DNA of 64,000 nucleotides from Flagellimonas nanhaiensis (lineage in GTDB: Bacteria > Bacteroidota > Bacteroidia > Flavobacteriales > Flavobacteriaceae): the NCBI RefSeq assembly GCF_003382275.1, contig NZ_QTJX01000002.1, forward strand, positions 62,001 to 126,000, read 5' to 3'. The notes beneath the pieces are model-generated. The model worked only from the letters and a program-made list of their open reading frames with translations, did no database searches and was not told the origin of the DNA. Shown one piece after another: positions 45,337 to 54,505 of the stretch (positions are counted from its first letter, which is position 1; every line of letters starts with the position of its first letter). The translations under genes and the position numbers were made by a program.

Positions 45337-46710
45337 ATGAGGATAGTTCTAGTATTAATTTTATGTGCCATTGTCTCTTTAGTAGCGGGATGCAATGACC
45401 TCAGAACTTCCAAGAAAAAGTTGGTGGCCCAAAATGAATTGGGCCCCAACTATTCTGACGAAGAACTTATGGATCTTTTACAGCAACAGACCTTCAACTA
45501 TTTCTGGGAAGGTGCTGAACCCGTTTCGGGTCTTGCCCGTGAACGTATCCATTTAGATAACATTTACCCAACCCATGACAAGGATATTGTTACAACCGGA
45601 GGGTCCGGTTTTGGTTTGATGGCCATTTTGGTGGGAGTGGAACGTGGTTTTATAACTCGCGAACAAGCTCTTGAAAGATTTGAAAAAATCACTGATTTCC
45701 TTGAAAAGGCAGAGCGTTTTCACGGAGCCTGGCCGCATTGGCTCAATCCAGACGGAACGGTTTCCCCTTTTAGTGCCAAGGACAATGGTGGCGATTTGGT
45801 GGAAACAGCATTTTTAATCCAAGGATTACTGTCAGTAAAAGAATATTTTAAAAATGGTACTGACCGTGAACAAAAACTAACACAGAAAATCCAAAAGCTT
45901 TGGGAAGAAGTAGAATGGAATTGGTACACCAAGGAGGGTGAAGACGTTTTGTACTGGCATTGGAGTCCAAACTATGGGTGGGAAATGAATTTTCCTGTTG
46001 GCGGATATAATGAGGCCCTGATCATGTACATTTTAGCAGCTTCTTCCCCAACCTATCCAATCAACAAAAATGTCTATGAAAAAGGTTGGGCCAGAGATGG
46101 CCTCATCGCAAAAGACACCACATATTATGGTCTTGAAACGGAATTGAATCACTACGAGCACAGTAATTCACCTGTTGGACCTCTTTTTTGGGCACACTAC
46201 TCCTATTTGGGATTAAACCCCAACGACTTGGTCGATCAATATGGAAATTATTGGAACCTCAATAGAAATCATGCCCTTATCCATTACAAACATGCCATGA
46301 AAAACCCTGATGGCTTTGAGGGGTATGGAAAAGATTGCTGGGGACTGACTTCCAGTTATTCAACTAAGGGCTATGCTGCCCACAGACCGGACGAGGATAT
46401 CGGGGTTATTTCCCCAACAGCCGCACTATCTTCATTTCCGTATACCCCTAAAGAAAGTATGCAGTTTCTTCGGTTTTTATACAAAGACCACGATAGTCTC
46501 ATTGGCAAATATGGCCCTTTTGACGCTTTTAGTTTTGAAAAGGATTGGTATCTCCCAAGATATTTGGCCATTGACCAAGGTCCCATACCAGTAATGATCG
46601 AAAATCACAGGAGTGGCCTTTTCTGGAAGTTGTTTATGGAAAATAAGGATGTTCAAAGAGGCTTACATAAACTAGGCTTTCAAAGTCCACATTTAAAAAC
46701 CAATGGTTAA
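45337..46710 (+). CDS. GH144-type beta-1,2-glucanase lipoprotein, copy 1
   Basis: 457 aa, lipobox 'LVAGC' near 19. The catalytic part is an (alpha/alpha)6 barrel of the glycoamylase-like family (PF10091, GH144): 'LQQQTFNYFWEGAEP', 'TTGGSGFGLMAILVGVERGFI', 'FHGAWPHWLNPDG', 'DNGGDLVETAFLIQGLL', 'HWSPNYGWEMNFPVGGYNEALI', 'FWAHYSYLGLNP', 'ISPTAALSSFPYTP'. Family members hydrolyse beta-1,2-glucans endo- or exo-wise (sophorose-releasing). It acts outside the cytoplasm. It overlaps the next, paralogous gene by 8 bp. I recognised the family from these motifs; the reaction type is not decided. Confidence 0.88.
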   Translation: MRIVLVLILCAIVSLVAGCNDLRTSKKKLVAQNELGPNYSDEELMDLLQQQTFNYFWEGAEPVSGLARERIHLDNIYPTHDKDIVTTGGSGFGLMAILVGVERGFITREQALERFEKITDFLEKAERFHGAWPHWLNPDGTVSPFSAKDNGGDLVETAFLIQGLLSVKEYFKNGTDREQKLTQKIQKLWEEVEWNWYTKEGEDVLYWHWSPNYGWEMNFPVGGYNEALIMYILAASSPTYPINKNVYEKGWARDGLIAKDTTYYGLETELNHYEHSNSPVGPLFWAHYSYLGLNPNDLVDQYGNYWNLNRNHALIHYKHAMKNPDGFEGYGKDCWGLTSSYSTKGYAAHRPDEDIGVISPTAALSSFPYTPKESMQFLRFLYKDHDSLIGKYGPFDAFSFEKDWYLPRYLAIDQGPIPVMIENHRSGLFWKLFMENKDVQRGLHKLGFQSPHLKTNG

Positions 46711-48088
46711 AGTTGTACAAACCATATTGATAGCAGCCCTATTGTTATCATCGTGTGGCGGTGGTGATGACTATACCTATACCCCAATAGATTTTCCAGA
46801 TGATGATACCGGCACACCTGATGATGAGCCAACTATTAGTGATGAAGACCTTTTGGACTTGACCCAGCAAGAAACATTTAAATATTTCTGGGATTTCGCC
46901 GAAGTAAACTCTGGCGGCGCCAAAGAAAGATATCATCCTAGCGACCCTGGCAGAGATGCTCATGTAGTTACCTCAGGAGGAACAGGCTTCGGCCTAATGG
47001 CTATTTTGGTAGGTATTGAAAGAGGATTCATATCCCGTCAGCAAGGAGTGGAACGATTGGCCACGCTTCTTGATTTTTTGGAAAATGCCGATCGTTTTCA
47101 TGGGGCATGGGCCCATTGGATGAACGGCAACAACGGTTCGGTTATTCCATTTAGTCCCATGGACAACGGAGGCGACCTGGTTGAAACTGCTTTTTTGAGT
47201 CAAGGGCTGATCTGCATCAAAGAATATTTTAAAAATGGGAGTGACACAGAAAAAGGGTTGGCCCAAAAGGCTGATGATCTTTGGAAAGGCGTGGAATGGG
47301 ATTGGTATACCCAGAACAAGAATAGCCTGTACTGGCATTGGAGCCCTAATTTTGGATTTCAAATCAATCTTGAATTAAAAGGTTATAATGAAGTACTCAT
47401 TGCTTATGTCCTTGCAGCCGCTTCACCAGACCATAGTATAGCCAAAGAAGTGTATTCCAACGGATGGGCATCCAACGGTGGTATTACATACCCAAACAAT
47501 AAATACGGATATCCTCTTCTAGTACGTCATGCTGGAGCTTTGGAATATGGTGGACCACTTTTCTGGGCACATTACTCCTATCTCGGACTCAATCCAAATG
47601 GCCTTTCTGACGATTATGTGAGTTACTGGAATGTAAACGTAAACCATTCCAAGATCAACTATAGCTACTGCGTTGAAAATCCGAAGAACTTTGAAGGTTA
47701 TGGTTCAGATTGTTGGGGCCTAACGGCCAGTTATTCCAGAAATGCAGACGGTACCATGGGTTACAATGCCCATCATCCTGCCAATGACACTGGCGTAATA
47801 TCGCCCACAGCTGCAATCAGCTCCATACCCTATACTCCCAATGAATCCTTAAGTGCGATGCATTATTTCTATAAGAACAAGGATAAGCTTTTGGGGCCTG
47901 CAGGGTTTTATGATGCCTTTAGTCCTGAATATGATTTTTGGGTGGGTGAAGCCTATTTAGCTATTGACCAAGGACCCCAAATCATTATGATAGAAAACTA
48001 TAGGACTGGACTTCTTTGGAATTTGTTCATGCAAAATGAAGATGTACAAACCGGATTGGACAAGTTGGATTTTCAGTACAATAATTAA
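46703..48088 (+). CDS. GH144-type beta-1,2-glucanase lipoprotein, copy 2
   Basis: 461 aa paralogue of the preceding gene. The lipobox 'LLSSC' is followed by an acidic, Asp/Thr-rich linker (about 20-45), a surface-export-like feature. The same core motifs occur ('LTQQETFKYFWDFAEV', 'VTSGGTGFGLMAILVGIERGFI', 'FHGAWAHWMNGNNG', 'HWSPNFGFQINLELKGYNE', 'ISPTAAISSIPYTP'). One copy may be the surface endo-enzyme and the other a periplasmic exo-enzyme; the acidic linker points to copy 2 as the surface one. This assignment is inference. Confidence 0.88.
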   Translation: MVKVVQTILIAALLLSSCGGGDDYTYTPIDFPDDDTGTPDDEPTISDEDLLDLTQQETFKYFWDFAEVNSGGAKERYHPSDPGRDAHVVTSGGTGFGLMAILVGIERGFISRQQGVERLATLLDFLENADRFHGAWAHWMNGNNGSVIPFSPMDNGGDLVETAFLSQGLICIKEYFKNGSDTEKGLAQKADDLWKGVEWDWYTQNKNSLYWHWSPNFGFQINLELKGYNEVLIAYVLAAASPDHSIAKEVYSNGWASNGGITYPNNKYGYPLLVRHAGALEYGGPLFWAHYSYLGLNPNGLSDDYVSYWNVNVNHSKINYSYCVENPKNFEGYGSDCWGLTASYSRNADGTMGYNAHHPANDTGVISPTAAISSIPYTPNESLSAMHYFYKNKDKLLGPAGFYDAFSPEYDFWVGEAYLAIDQGPQIIMIENYRTGLLWNLFMQNEDVQTGLDKLDFQYNN

Positions 48089-48129
48089 GCGTTCCTATAA
48101 ATCAATATTTAACCCAGAATTTTCCAAAC

Positions 48130-50406
48130 ATGAACTCATATCGACTTTTGGCACTACTTGTCTTCCAACTATTCTTTTTCAATAATGCCTGGGGACAAAG
48201 TGAATCTACCATTCCAGACGTAGAAGCCTTGCTTCAGCAAATGAGTCTTGAAGAAAAAATTGGCCAACTGAACCTCCTCACCCCTGGAGGGGGTGTGGCC
48301 ACAGGTTCAGTGGTAAGTAAAAATGTGGAATCCAAAATCAAAGCTGGGCAAGTAGGTGGATTGTTTGGTGTGGCTGGTCCGGAACGGGTTAGAAAAGCTC
48401 AAGACATTGCCGTTAAAAACTCCCGTCTAAAAATTCCCTTGTTAATCGGTTCGGACGTAATTCATGGCTACAAAACTACCTACCCTATTCCTTTGGGACT
48501 TTCAAGTAGTTGGGACATGGATTTGATTCAAAAAGCGGCTAGAATGGCTGCACAAGAAGCCACCGCAGATGGGATCATGTGGAACTTTTCTCCCATGGTT
48601 GATATCGCCAGAGACCCCCGATGGGGCCGTATTGCCGAAGGGGCAGGTGAAGACCCTTATTTGGGTTCCAAAATCGCTGAAGCCATGGTCAAAGGTTACC
48701 AAGGCAATGATCTCACCGCTCCCAATACCATGTTGGCCTGCGTAAAACACTTTGCGCTCTATGGAGCAAGTGAGGCGGGCAGGGATTATCACAGCGTGGA
48801 CATGAGCAAAACAAAGATGTACAATCAATACCTGCCTCCCTATAAAGCAGCTGTTGACGCAGGTGTAGCAAGTGTTATGACATCTTTTAACGATGTTGAT
48901 GGAATTCCTGCGACCGGAAATCATTGGTTGCTGACCAATTTACTTCGTAAAGAATGGCAATTTGATGGATTTGTGGTTTCAGACTACACCTCTCTAAATG
49001 AAATGATTGCCCATGGTCTTGGGGACCTTCAGCAAGTATCCAAACTTGCCCTCAAAGCAGGTCTGGATATGGATATGGTGGGGGAAGGATTTTTGACCAC
49101 CTTGAAAAAATCGGTGGAAGAAGGCAAAATTTCCGAGGATGAGATTACCCAAGCTTGTCGTAGAGTATTACAAGCAAAATACCAAGCAGGCCTTTTTGAA
49201 GACCCCTATCGATATCTTGATACCAATAGGCCTGAAAAGGACATTCTAACCAAAGAAAATCGAGCTGTTGCACGAAAATTGGCGGCTCATTCCTTTGTAC
49301 TACTCAAAAATCACAATCAAATCCTTCCAGTCAACAAAAGACAGAAAATAGCCTTAATAGGACCTCTGGCGGACAGTCGCAACAATATGTTGGGCACATG
49401 GGCTCCAACCGGAGATTCCAAACTTGCTGTTACCATTCTTGAAGGTGTTAAAAATGTAGCTCCAGAGGCTGAAATAAATTTTGCCAAAGGCGCCAATATT
49501 TCAGATGACAAAGAATTTGCCAAAAAGATAAATGTCTTTGGGCCGAGAATAGTTATTGATACAAGGTCACCCGAAACCCTATTGCAAGAGGCCGTTGCAG
49601 CTGCCAAAAAATCTGATGTAGTGGTCGCTGTTGTGGGCGAGGCCACTGAAATGAGTGGCGAATCTGCAAGTAGAACAGATATTTCCATTCCAGATAGCCA
49701 AAAGAAACTCATTAGGGCCCTAGTTGCAACAGGTAAACCAGTAGCTCTGGTTTTAATGAGCGGAAGACCACTTACCATTCCAGAGGAATTTGAAATGCCC
49801 GTATCCATCCTTCAAGTATGGCATCCAGGTGTTGAAGCTGGTAATGCCATAGCAGATGTTCTTTTTGGGGATGAAGTTCCTTCTGGAAAATTGACAGCCT
49901 CCTGGCCTAGAAATGTTGGACAAATTCCTATCTATCACAGTGTAAAAAACACGGGTAGACCAGGTCCTAAAGACGAATTTGAAAAATTCAAAACCAATTA
50001 TCTGGATGCTCCCAATTCGCCCTTGATACCATTTGGTTATGGATTGAGTTATACAAACTTTGCATATTCCAATCTTAAAGTTGATAAACCCGAAATAAAT
50101 CAAGGTGAATCTCTAAAAGTCCAGGTTATCGTAACCAATACTGGAAGTTATGATGGAGCAGAAGTGGTGCAATTATATCTTCGGGATGTGGTACGAAGTA
50201 TAACTCCTCCTGTCAGACAGCTAAAGGGATTTCAAAAGGTTTTCCTGAAAAAAGGTGAAAGTCAGAATATTACACTTACCTTAAAGCCAGAAGATTTGAA
50301 ATTTTACAACAGCTCTTTGGAGTTTGTTGCTGAGCCGGGTGAATTTGAGGTTTATGTAGGAACCGACTCCGCATGTACCCTTAAAACATCCTTTATCTTA
50401 AAATAA
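48130..50406 (+). CDS. GH3 beta-glucosidase (BglX-like)
   Basis: 758 aa with signal peptide (cut after 'NAWG'). Family-3 glycosidase: N-terminal barrel with 'GRIAEGAGEDPYLGSKIAEAMVKGYQG', 'KHFALYG' and nucleophile Asp285 in 'GFVVSDYTSLNEM'; an alpha/beta sandwich with 'VAVVGEATEMSGE', whose Glu residues are acid/base candidates; and a C-terminal fibronectin-like domain ('VTNTGSYDGAEVVQLYLRD'). Periplasmic. Following two GH144 genes, the expected job is cutting sophorose and short beta-1,2-gluco-oligosaccharides to glucose. Some GH3 enzymes in such loci do this; other beta-linkages are possible. Confidence 0.93.
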   Translation: MNSYRLLALLVFQLFFFNNAWGQSESTIPDVEALLQQMSLEEKIGQLNLLTPGGGVATGSVVSKNVESKIKAGQVGGLFGVAGPERVRKAQDIAVKNSRLKIPLLIGSDVIHGYKTTYPIPLGLSSSWDMDLIQKAARMAAQEATADGIMWNFSPMVDIARDPRWGRIAEGAGEDPYLGSKIAEAMVKGYQGNDLTAPNTMLACVKHFALYGASEAGRDYHSVDMSKTKMYNQYLPPYKAAVDAGVASVMTSFNDVDGIPATGNHWLLTNLLRKEWQFDGFVVSDYTSLNEMIAHGLGDLQQVSKLALKAGLDMDMVGEGFLTTLKKSVEEGKISEDEITQACRRVLQAKYQAGLFEDPYRYLDTNRPEKDILTKENRAVARKLAAHSFVLLKNHNQILPVNKRQKIALIGPLADSRNNMLGTWAPTGDSKLAVTILEGVKNVAPEAEINFAKGANISDDKEFAKKINVFGPRIVIDTRSPETLLQEAVAAAKKSDVVVAVVGEATEMSGESASRTDISIPDSQKKLIRALVATGKPVALVLMSGRPLTIPEEFEMPVSILQVWHPGVEAGNAIADVLFGDEVPSGKLTASWPRNVGQIPIYHSVKNTGRPGPKDEFEKFKTNYLDAPNSPLIPFGYGLSYTNFAYSNLKVDKPEINQGESLKVQVIVTNTGSYDGAEVVQLYLRDVVRSITPPVRQLKGFQKVFLKKGESQNITLTLKPEDLKFYNSSLEFVAEPGEFEVYVGTDSACTLKTSFILK

Positions 50407-50519
50407 CTTTACTTTCTAATAAAGCTGAAATAGGGTTGGAATTCTGCTAATCCTTATTTTTAGAGAAGGTATTATCTGATATTGGGCAAATCAGAAAAAC
50501 AAAACAAAATCAACCACCA

Positions 50520-52145
50520 ATGGACAAAAAACTCTATCTCATCCTCTTGCTGGGTCTATTTGTTTCCTGCAAGCAGGAAAAAGCTGCATCCGAAGTTGAA
50601 AAAAAGCCGCTCAATATTGTTTTCATCATGTCAGATGACCATGCTTACCAAGCTATCAGTGCTTATGGTCACGAATTGAGCAAATTGGCCCCCACTCCCA
50701 ACATAGACCGTTTGGCCAAAAATGGGGCGCTCTTCAATAACAATTTCTGCACCAATTCCATTTGCGGACCTAGTCGAGCCGTTATTCTTACAGGAAAACA
50801 TAGCCATATCAATGGCTTTAGAATGAATGGGGAGCGTTTTGACGGCAATCAGGCTACCCTACCGAAGTACTTAAAAAAACTGGGGTATGAAACTGCCATC
50901 GTAGGCAAATGGCATTTGCACGGTGCGCCTACAGGTTTTGATTATTGGGAAATTCTGGATGGACAAGGAAAATATTATAATCCCGAATTCATAAAAGGAA
51001 ACGATACCGTTTGGACGGAGGGCTATGCCACCGACCTTATTACCGAAAAAGGACTGGATTGGCTCAAACAACGGGATAGTGTTGAGCGGCCTTTCTTTAT
51101 GATGGTGCACCACAAAGCCCCGCATAGAAATTGGATGCCTGCCCTACGACATGCAAACATGTACGATTCCATTACATTTCCCTTACCTGATACGTATTTT
51201 CCAGAGTTTGAAAATCAGCAAGCTTCGGTGGAGCAAGAACAAACCATTTATGTGGATATGTACGAAGGCCACGACCTGAAAATGACAAAAGCTTATGGAA
51301 GTCCGGAATTGGACCACAATCCATGGCCAAGCGACTTTGAGCGAATGACCCCAGCGCAGTGGGAGGCATGGAACAAGGCGTATTTACCTAAAAACAACGC
51401 TTTTCACGAAGCAAATCTGAGTGGAGAGGAACTGGCCATTTGGAAGGGGCAACGATACCTACAGGATTATCTGGCCACCGTTGCTTCTGTTGATGAAAGT
51501 GTAGGAAAGATTCTGGATTATTTGGAAGAGACCGGTCTTGATGAGAACACTTTGGTAGTTTATACCTCGGACCAAGGATTTTATTTGGGCGAAAAAGGAT
51601 GGTTTGACAAACGCTTTATGTACGAACAATCGCTAAGGATGCCATTGTTAATGCAATTACCAGGAGTTATTGAGCCAGGCACCGAAATTGATGCCTTGAC
51701 CCAGAACTTGGACTTTGCACCAACCTTTTTAGATTTGGCTGGTGGCTTGGACCATGCTTCACAAATGCAAGGCAAATCCTTTAAAGCTTTATTGGATGGC
51801 TCCTCAAATGATTTTAAGGATGCCATTTACTACCACTATTACGACTTTCCTGCTTTCCATATGGTTAAAAAGCAGTATGGGGTACGCACAAAGCGCTATA
51901 AGCTCATCCATTTTTATGATGATATTGATCAGTGGGAGTTTTATGATTTGGAAAAGGATCCTGCAGAAATGTACAATGCCATCAATGATGAAGTCTACGC
52001 GGATATCATTCCTGTTATGCACCAAAAGTTGGACAGTCTTCAAAAGCTCTACAAAGTAACCGATAAAGAGTTTGAAAATGCTCCAAAAGAGGACGTAGAA
52101 AAAGCTCATGAATTTTTTGATGGACTGCTCAAAAAGAATCAATGA
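50520..52145 (+). CDS. Type I sulfatase, lipoprotein
   Basis: 541 aa, lipobox 'LFVSC' near 17. The formylglycine motif C82-G-P-S-R86 is intact, so it needs FGE (encoded at 34020-35147). Calcium ligands 'MSDDHAYQA' (Asp-Asp) and 'YTSDQGFYLGEKGWFDKR' are present, as are 'TGKHSHINGF' and 'GKWHLHG'. The fold is that of choline/heparan-type sulfatases (alkaline phosphatase superfamily), some of which act on phosphodiesters too. It is 113 bp after the GH3 gene and overlaps the EEP gene by 4 bp. The substrate is probably a sulfated (or otherwise anionic) sugar in the PUL glycan. Confidence 0.93.
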   Translation: MDKKLYLILLLGLFVSCKQEKAASEVEKKPLNIVFIMSDDHAYQAISAYGHELSKLAPTPNIDRLAKNGALFNNNFCTNSICGPSRAVILTGKHSHINGFRMNGERFDGNQATLPKYLKKLGYETAIVGKWHLHGAPTGFDYWEILDGQGKYYNPEFIKGNDTVWTEGYATDLITEKGLDWLKQRDSVERPFFMMVHHKAPHRNWMPALRHANMYDSITFPLPDTYFPEFENQQASVEQEQTIYVDMYEGHDLKMTKAYGSPELDHNPWPSDFERMTPAQWEAWNKAYLPKNNAFHEANLSGEELAIWKGQRYLQDYLATVASVDESVGKILDYLEETGLDENTLVVYTSDQGFYLGEKGWFDKRFMYEQSLRMPLLMQLPGVIEPGTEIDALTQNLDFAPTFLDLAGGLDHASQMQGKSFKALLDGSSNDFKDAIYYHYYDFPAFHMVKKQYGVRTKRYKLIHFYDDIDQWEFYDLEKDPAEMYNAINDEVYADIIPVMHQKLDSLQKLYKVTDKEFENAPKEDVEKAHEFFDGLLKKNQ

Positions 52146-52984
52146 TGAAACGAACATTTTGGGTTATAGTATTGTTGCTTGCCGCCTATGGTCAGGCTCA
52201 ATCCATTAGTGTTTTGTCTTACAATATCCGTTATGACAATCCAGGTGATGGCTTAAACAGCTGGGAACACAGAAAGGAATTTCTCATTTCCCAACTCAAA
52301 TTTTATGGACCGGATGTCTTTGGAACCCAAGAAGGATTGATCCACCAGTTAAAGGATGTGGACGCAGGTCTTGAACAATACCGATATTTTGGCATTGGCA
52401 GAGACCATGGTGATGAACGAGGAGAATTTACAGCTATCTTTTATAACCAAAACAAGTTGGAACTTTTGGAGGAAAGCACATTTTGGCTGTCCAAAACTCC
52501 TGAAAAACCCTCCAAATATTGGGATGCTGCGCTTCCAAGAATTTGCACTTATGGCCATTTTAAGGCTAAAGATGGGCCAACTGAATTCCTGCTGTTCAAT
52601 ACCCATTTTGATCATGTAGGAGAGATTGCTCGTGAAGAAAGTGCCAAATTGATCCTAAAAAAAATAAAAGAACTTAATCCCAATAAATTGCCCGTGGTGT
52701 TAATGGGGGATTTCAATTTGGAAAGCAATAGCAAGGGCATTCAATTGATTATGGAGCAAATGGCGGATACTCAAATTGCGGCAGGCAGTAATGCCCATGG
52801 TCCTCAAGGGACTTTCAATGGATTTGATTTTACCAAACCGGTAACAAGAAGAATCGATTATATTTTTACCTCAACCGTCAACATTGAAATCATAAAAAGT
52901 GGTATCCTAAGTGATTCCTTTGATTGTAGGTATCCTTCGGACCATTTGCCGGTTTATGCCGAATTGAAGTTGAAGAATCAATGA
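52142..52984 (+). CDS. Secreted endonuclease/exonuclease/phosphatase-family enzyme
   Basis: 280 aa with a signal peptide (cut near 'GQAQ-S'). DNase I-like fold: 'VLSYNIRYDNPGDG' (Asn), 'DVFGTQEGL' (metal Glu), 'FNTHFDHVG' (His/Asp), 'VLMGDFNLES' (Asp-x-Asn), 'DYIFTS' and 'SDHLPVYAEL' (catalytic His). The family covers nucleases, sphingomyelinases, sugar and inositol phosphatases. Being exported and the last gene of the PUL, it is more likely a phosphodiesterase or phosphatase for a glycan substituent than a nuclease. ATG tandem in an ATGATG overlap with the sulfatase stop. Confidence 0.9.
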   Translation: MMKRTFWVIVLLLAAYGQAQSISVLSYNIRYDNPGDGLNSWEHRKEFLISQLKFYGPDVFGTQEGLIHQLKDVDAGLEQYRYFGIGRDHGDERGEFTAIFYNQNKLELLEESTFWLSKTPEKPSKYWDAALPRICTYGHFKAKDGPTEFLLFNTHFDHVGEIAREESAKLILKKIKELNPNKLPVVLMGDFNLESNSKGIQLIMEQMADTQIAAGSNAHGPQGTFNGFDFTKPVTRRIDYIFTSTVNIEIIKSGILSDSFDCRYPSDHLPVYAELKLKNQ

Positions 52985-52991
52985 GCTAAAC

Positions 52992-53174
52992 TCACTGCCC
53001 CAACACCTGTACCTCAAAGGAGGTCAACTCATGATTTTTGAATTTTGGTGATACTTCAATCGGGTTACAGCAAATTTCGCAATCCTCAACATAAGTTTGT
53101 TCGGTCACGGAGCTGTCCAAGAGAAAAGAGATTTCTTCCCAACAATATGGACATTGAAAGAAATGCTCGTACAT
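52992..53174 (-). CDS. Small CPxCG-type zinc-ribbon protein
   Basis: 60 aa: 'CPYCWEEISFLLD' and 'CEICCNPIEVSP' give two CxxC knuckles of a zinc ribbon, the pattern of the 'CPXCG motif-containing cysteine-rich protein' family. No signal. It is convergent with the PUL end (7 bp) and 11 bp upstream of tolC on the same... strand orientation minus. Function unknown; metal binding is likely. Confidence 0.8.
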   Translation of the reverse strand: MYEHFFQCPYCWEEISFLLDSSVTEQTYVEDCEICCNPIEVSPKFKNHELTSFEVQVLGQ

Positions 53175-53185
53175 GATTTATCAGT

Positions 53186-54505
53186 TTAGAAATCTACATT
53201 GAGTAATTGCCCACTTATTTGAAGCATTTGCAGCTCGGCCAATTTTGCATTGTATTTTGCTTGGCTTTTGGCCAGTTCGGCATTCAGCAGATTCAACTGT
53301 GCCTGTCTAAATTCAATGGAAGTCACCTGTCCCAACTTATAGCGCTCGTCCGTGCGGTTAAAGTTGTTCTGATTTGTCTGTAAATTTTTCTCTTGTACCT
53401 GCAATACATACAACGCATTGGTATAGCTGTCCCAGGCATTTCTTATATCACGCTCTACTTCTAGGGCAATTTGCTTTTGAAGAAGTTCCTGCGTTTCATA
53501 GTTGATTTTTGTGTTCTTGATGTTGGTAATGCTTCTCCCCCCATCAAAAAGATTCCAGGTAAGATTGATACCGCCTGTAACCCCAGTAGCTGAATTTTGT
53601 ACCACGAATGCCAACGGACTGTTGTTATTGGATTCGTTCCAACCATAAGTTCCGGTTAAACCGATTGTAGGCAGGTAGGCACTTTTTGCAGATTTGAAAT
53701 TGTAATTGTTGATGTTCAATTGTTTTTCTGCAATCTGTAATCGGATATTGTTGAGTTTGGCCTCGTTGTGCATATTTTCCATCTCAAGCCCGGGGATAAA
53801 ATTCACCGTGGTATCCGCTGTGAAATTCTCGGACAGTTCACGATTGAGTATCAAGTTCAAATCCCTCATTGTATTTCTCAGCTGCTGTCTGGAATTCAAT
53901 AAATTGATGCTATCCGTGTTGATATCCACTTCTGCGTTCAATACATCCAAACCTGTATTTTGCCCATAATCAAACTGATATTCGGCTCTTTTTAATCGCT
54001 CTTTGGAAATTTCAAGTGCCTGCGACAGGTTTTCAGTATTCTCCGTCAATCGAGCTACTTCATAATATACTGTAAACAATTGAAGTATGGTAGTCTCTAT
54101 GGTTTGTTGCACTTCCAGTTCTGACTGTTGGGAACGCTCCTTGAAACTTTTGTAGTCATAATGCCTCCCCAATCCATCAAACAGCGTATAGTTTAGATTG
54201 ACCGATGCATTGTAACGCCTGGTCTCCACCCCATCGGCAGTTCTGGTATCCCCATTGCCCAAAGTACCTTCCGTATTTTGTCTGTCGATAGTACCTCCGG
54301 CATTAGCAGTTAAACTGGGTAAATATCCTGAATTGAGGATATTAGCATTGTTATCATCAATTTGTTGCGTGTTTCTCGCCACTTGTATCCCCAGGTTATT
54401 GGCCAATGTCAGGTCTATTGCCTCTTCCTTTGTAAGCATTTGATCCTGTGCCGAAACGAATAAAATCGAGAAAAGGAGGGGTATTGTAGTTAAATAATGT
54501 TTCAT
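53186..54505 (-). CDS. TolC-family outer-membrane efflux protein
   Basis: 439 aa with signal peptide (cut near 'FVSA-Q'). Two OEP repeats of long amphipathic helices: 'LTLANNLGIQVARNTQQIDDNN', 'SLNLNYTLFDGLGR' and, in the second half, 'INLTWNLFDGGRSITNIKN'. The 'LFDG' turns are typical. Last gene of the RND operon; its start overlaps the RND pump gene by 4 bp. It forms the exit duct for the pump. Export substrate unknown. Confidence 0.94.
   Translation of the reverse strand: MKHYLTTIPLLFSILFVSAQDQMLTKEEAIDLTLANNLGIQVARNTQQIDDNNANILNSGYLPSLTANAGGTIDRQNTEGTLGNGDTRTADGVETRRYNASVNLNYTLFDGLGRHYDYKSFKERSQQSELEVQQTIETTILQLFTVYYEVARLTENTENLSQALEISKERLKRAEYQFDYGQNTGLDVLNAEVDINTDSINLLNSRQQLRNTMRDLNLILNRELSENFTADTTVNFIPGLEMENMHNEAKLNNIRLQIAEKQLNINNYNFKSAKSAYLPTIGLTGTYGWNESNNNSPLAFVVQNSATGVTGGINLTWNLFDGGRSITNIKNTKINYETQELLQKQIALEVERDIRNAWDSYTNALYVLQVQEKNLQTNQNNFNRTDERYKLGQVTSIEFRQAQLNLLNAELAKSQAKYNAKLAELQMLQISGQLLNVDF

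Noticed and set aside
48502-48924. 140-codon minus-strand frame inside the GH3 gene.
   Set aside because: Antisense shadow of the conserved GH3 barrel, with Cys/His-rich random composition.
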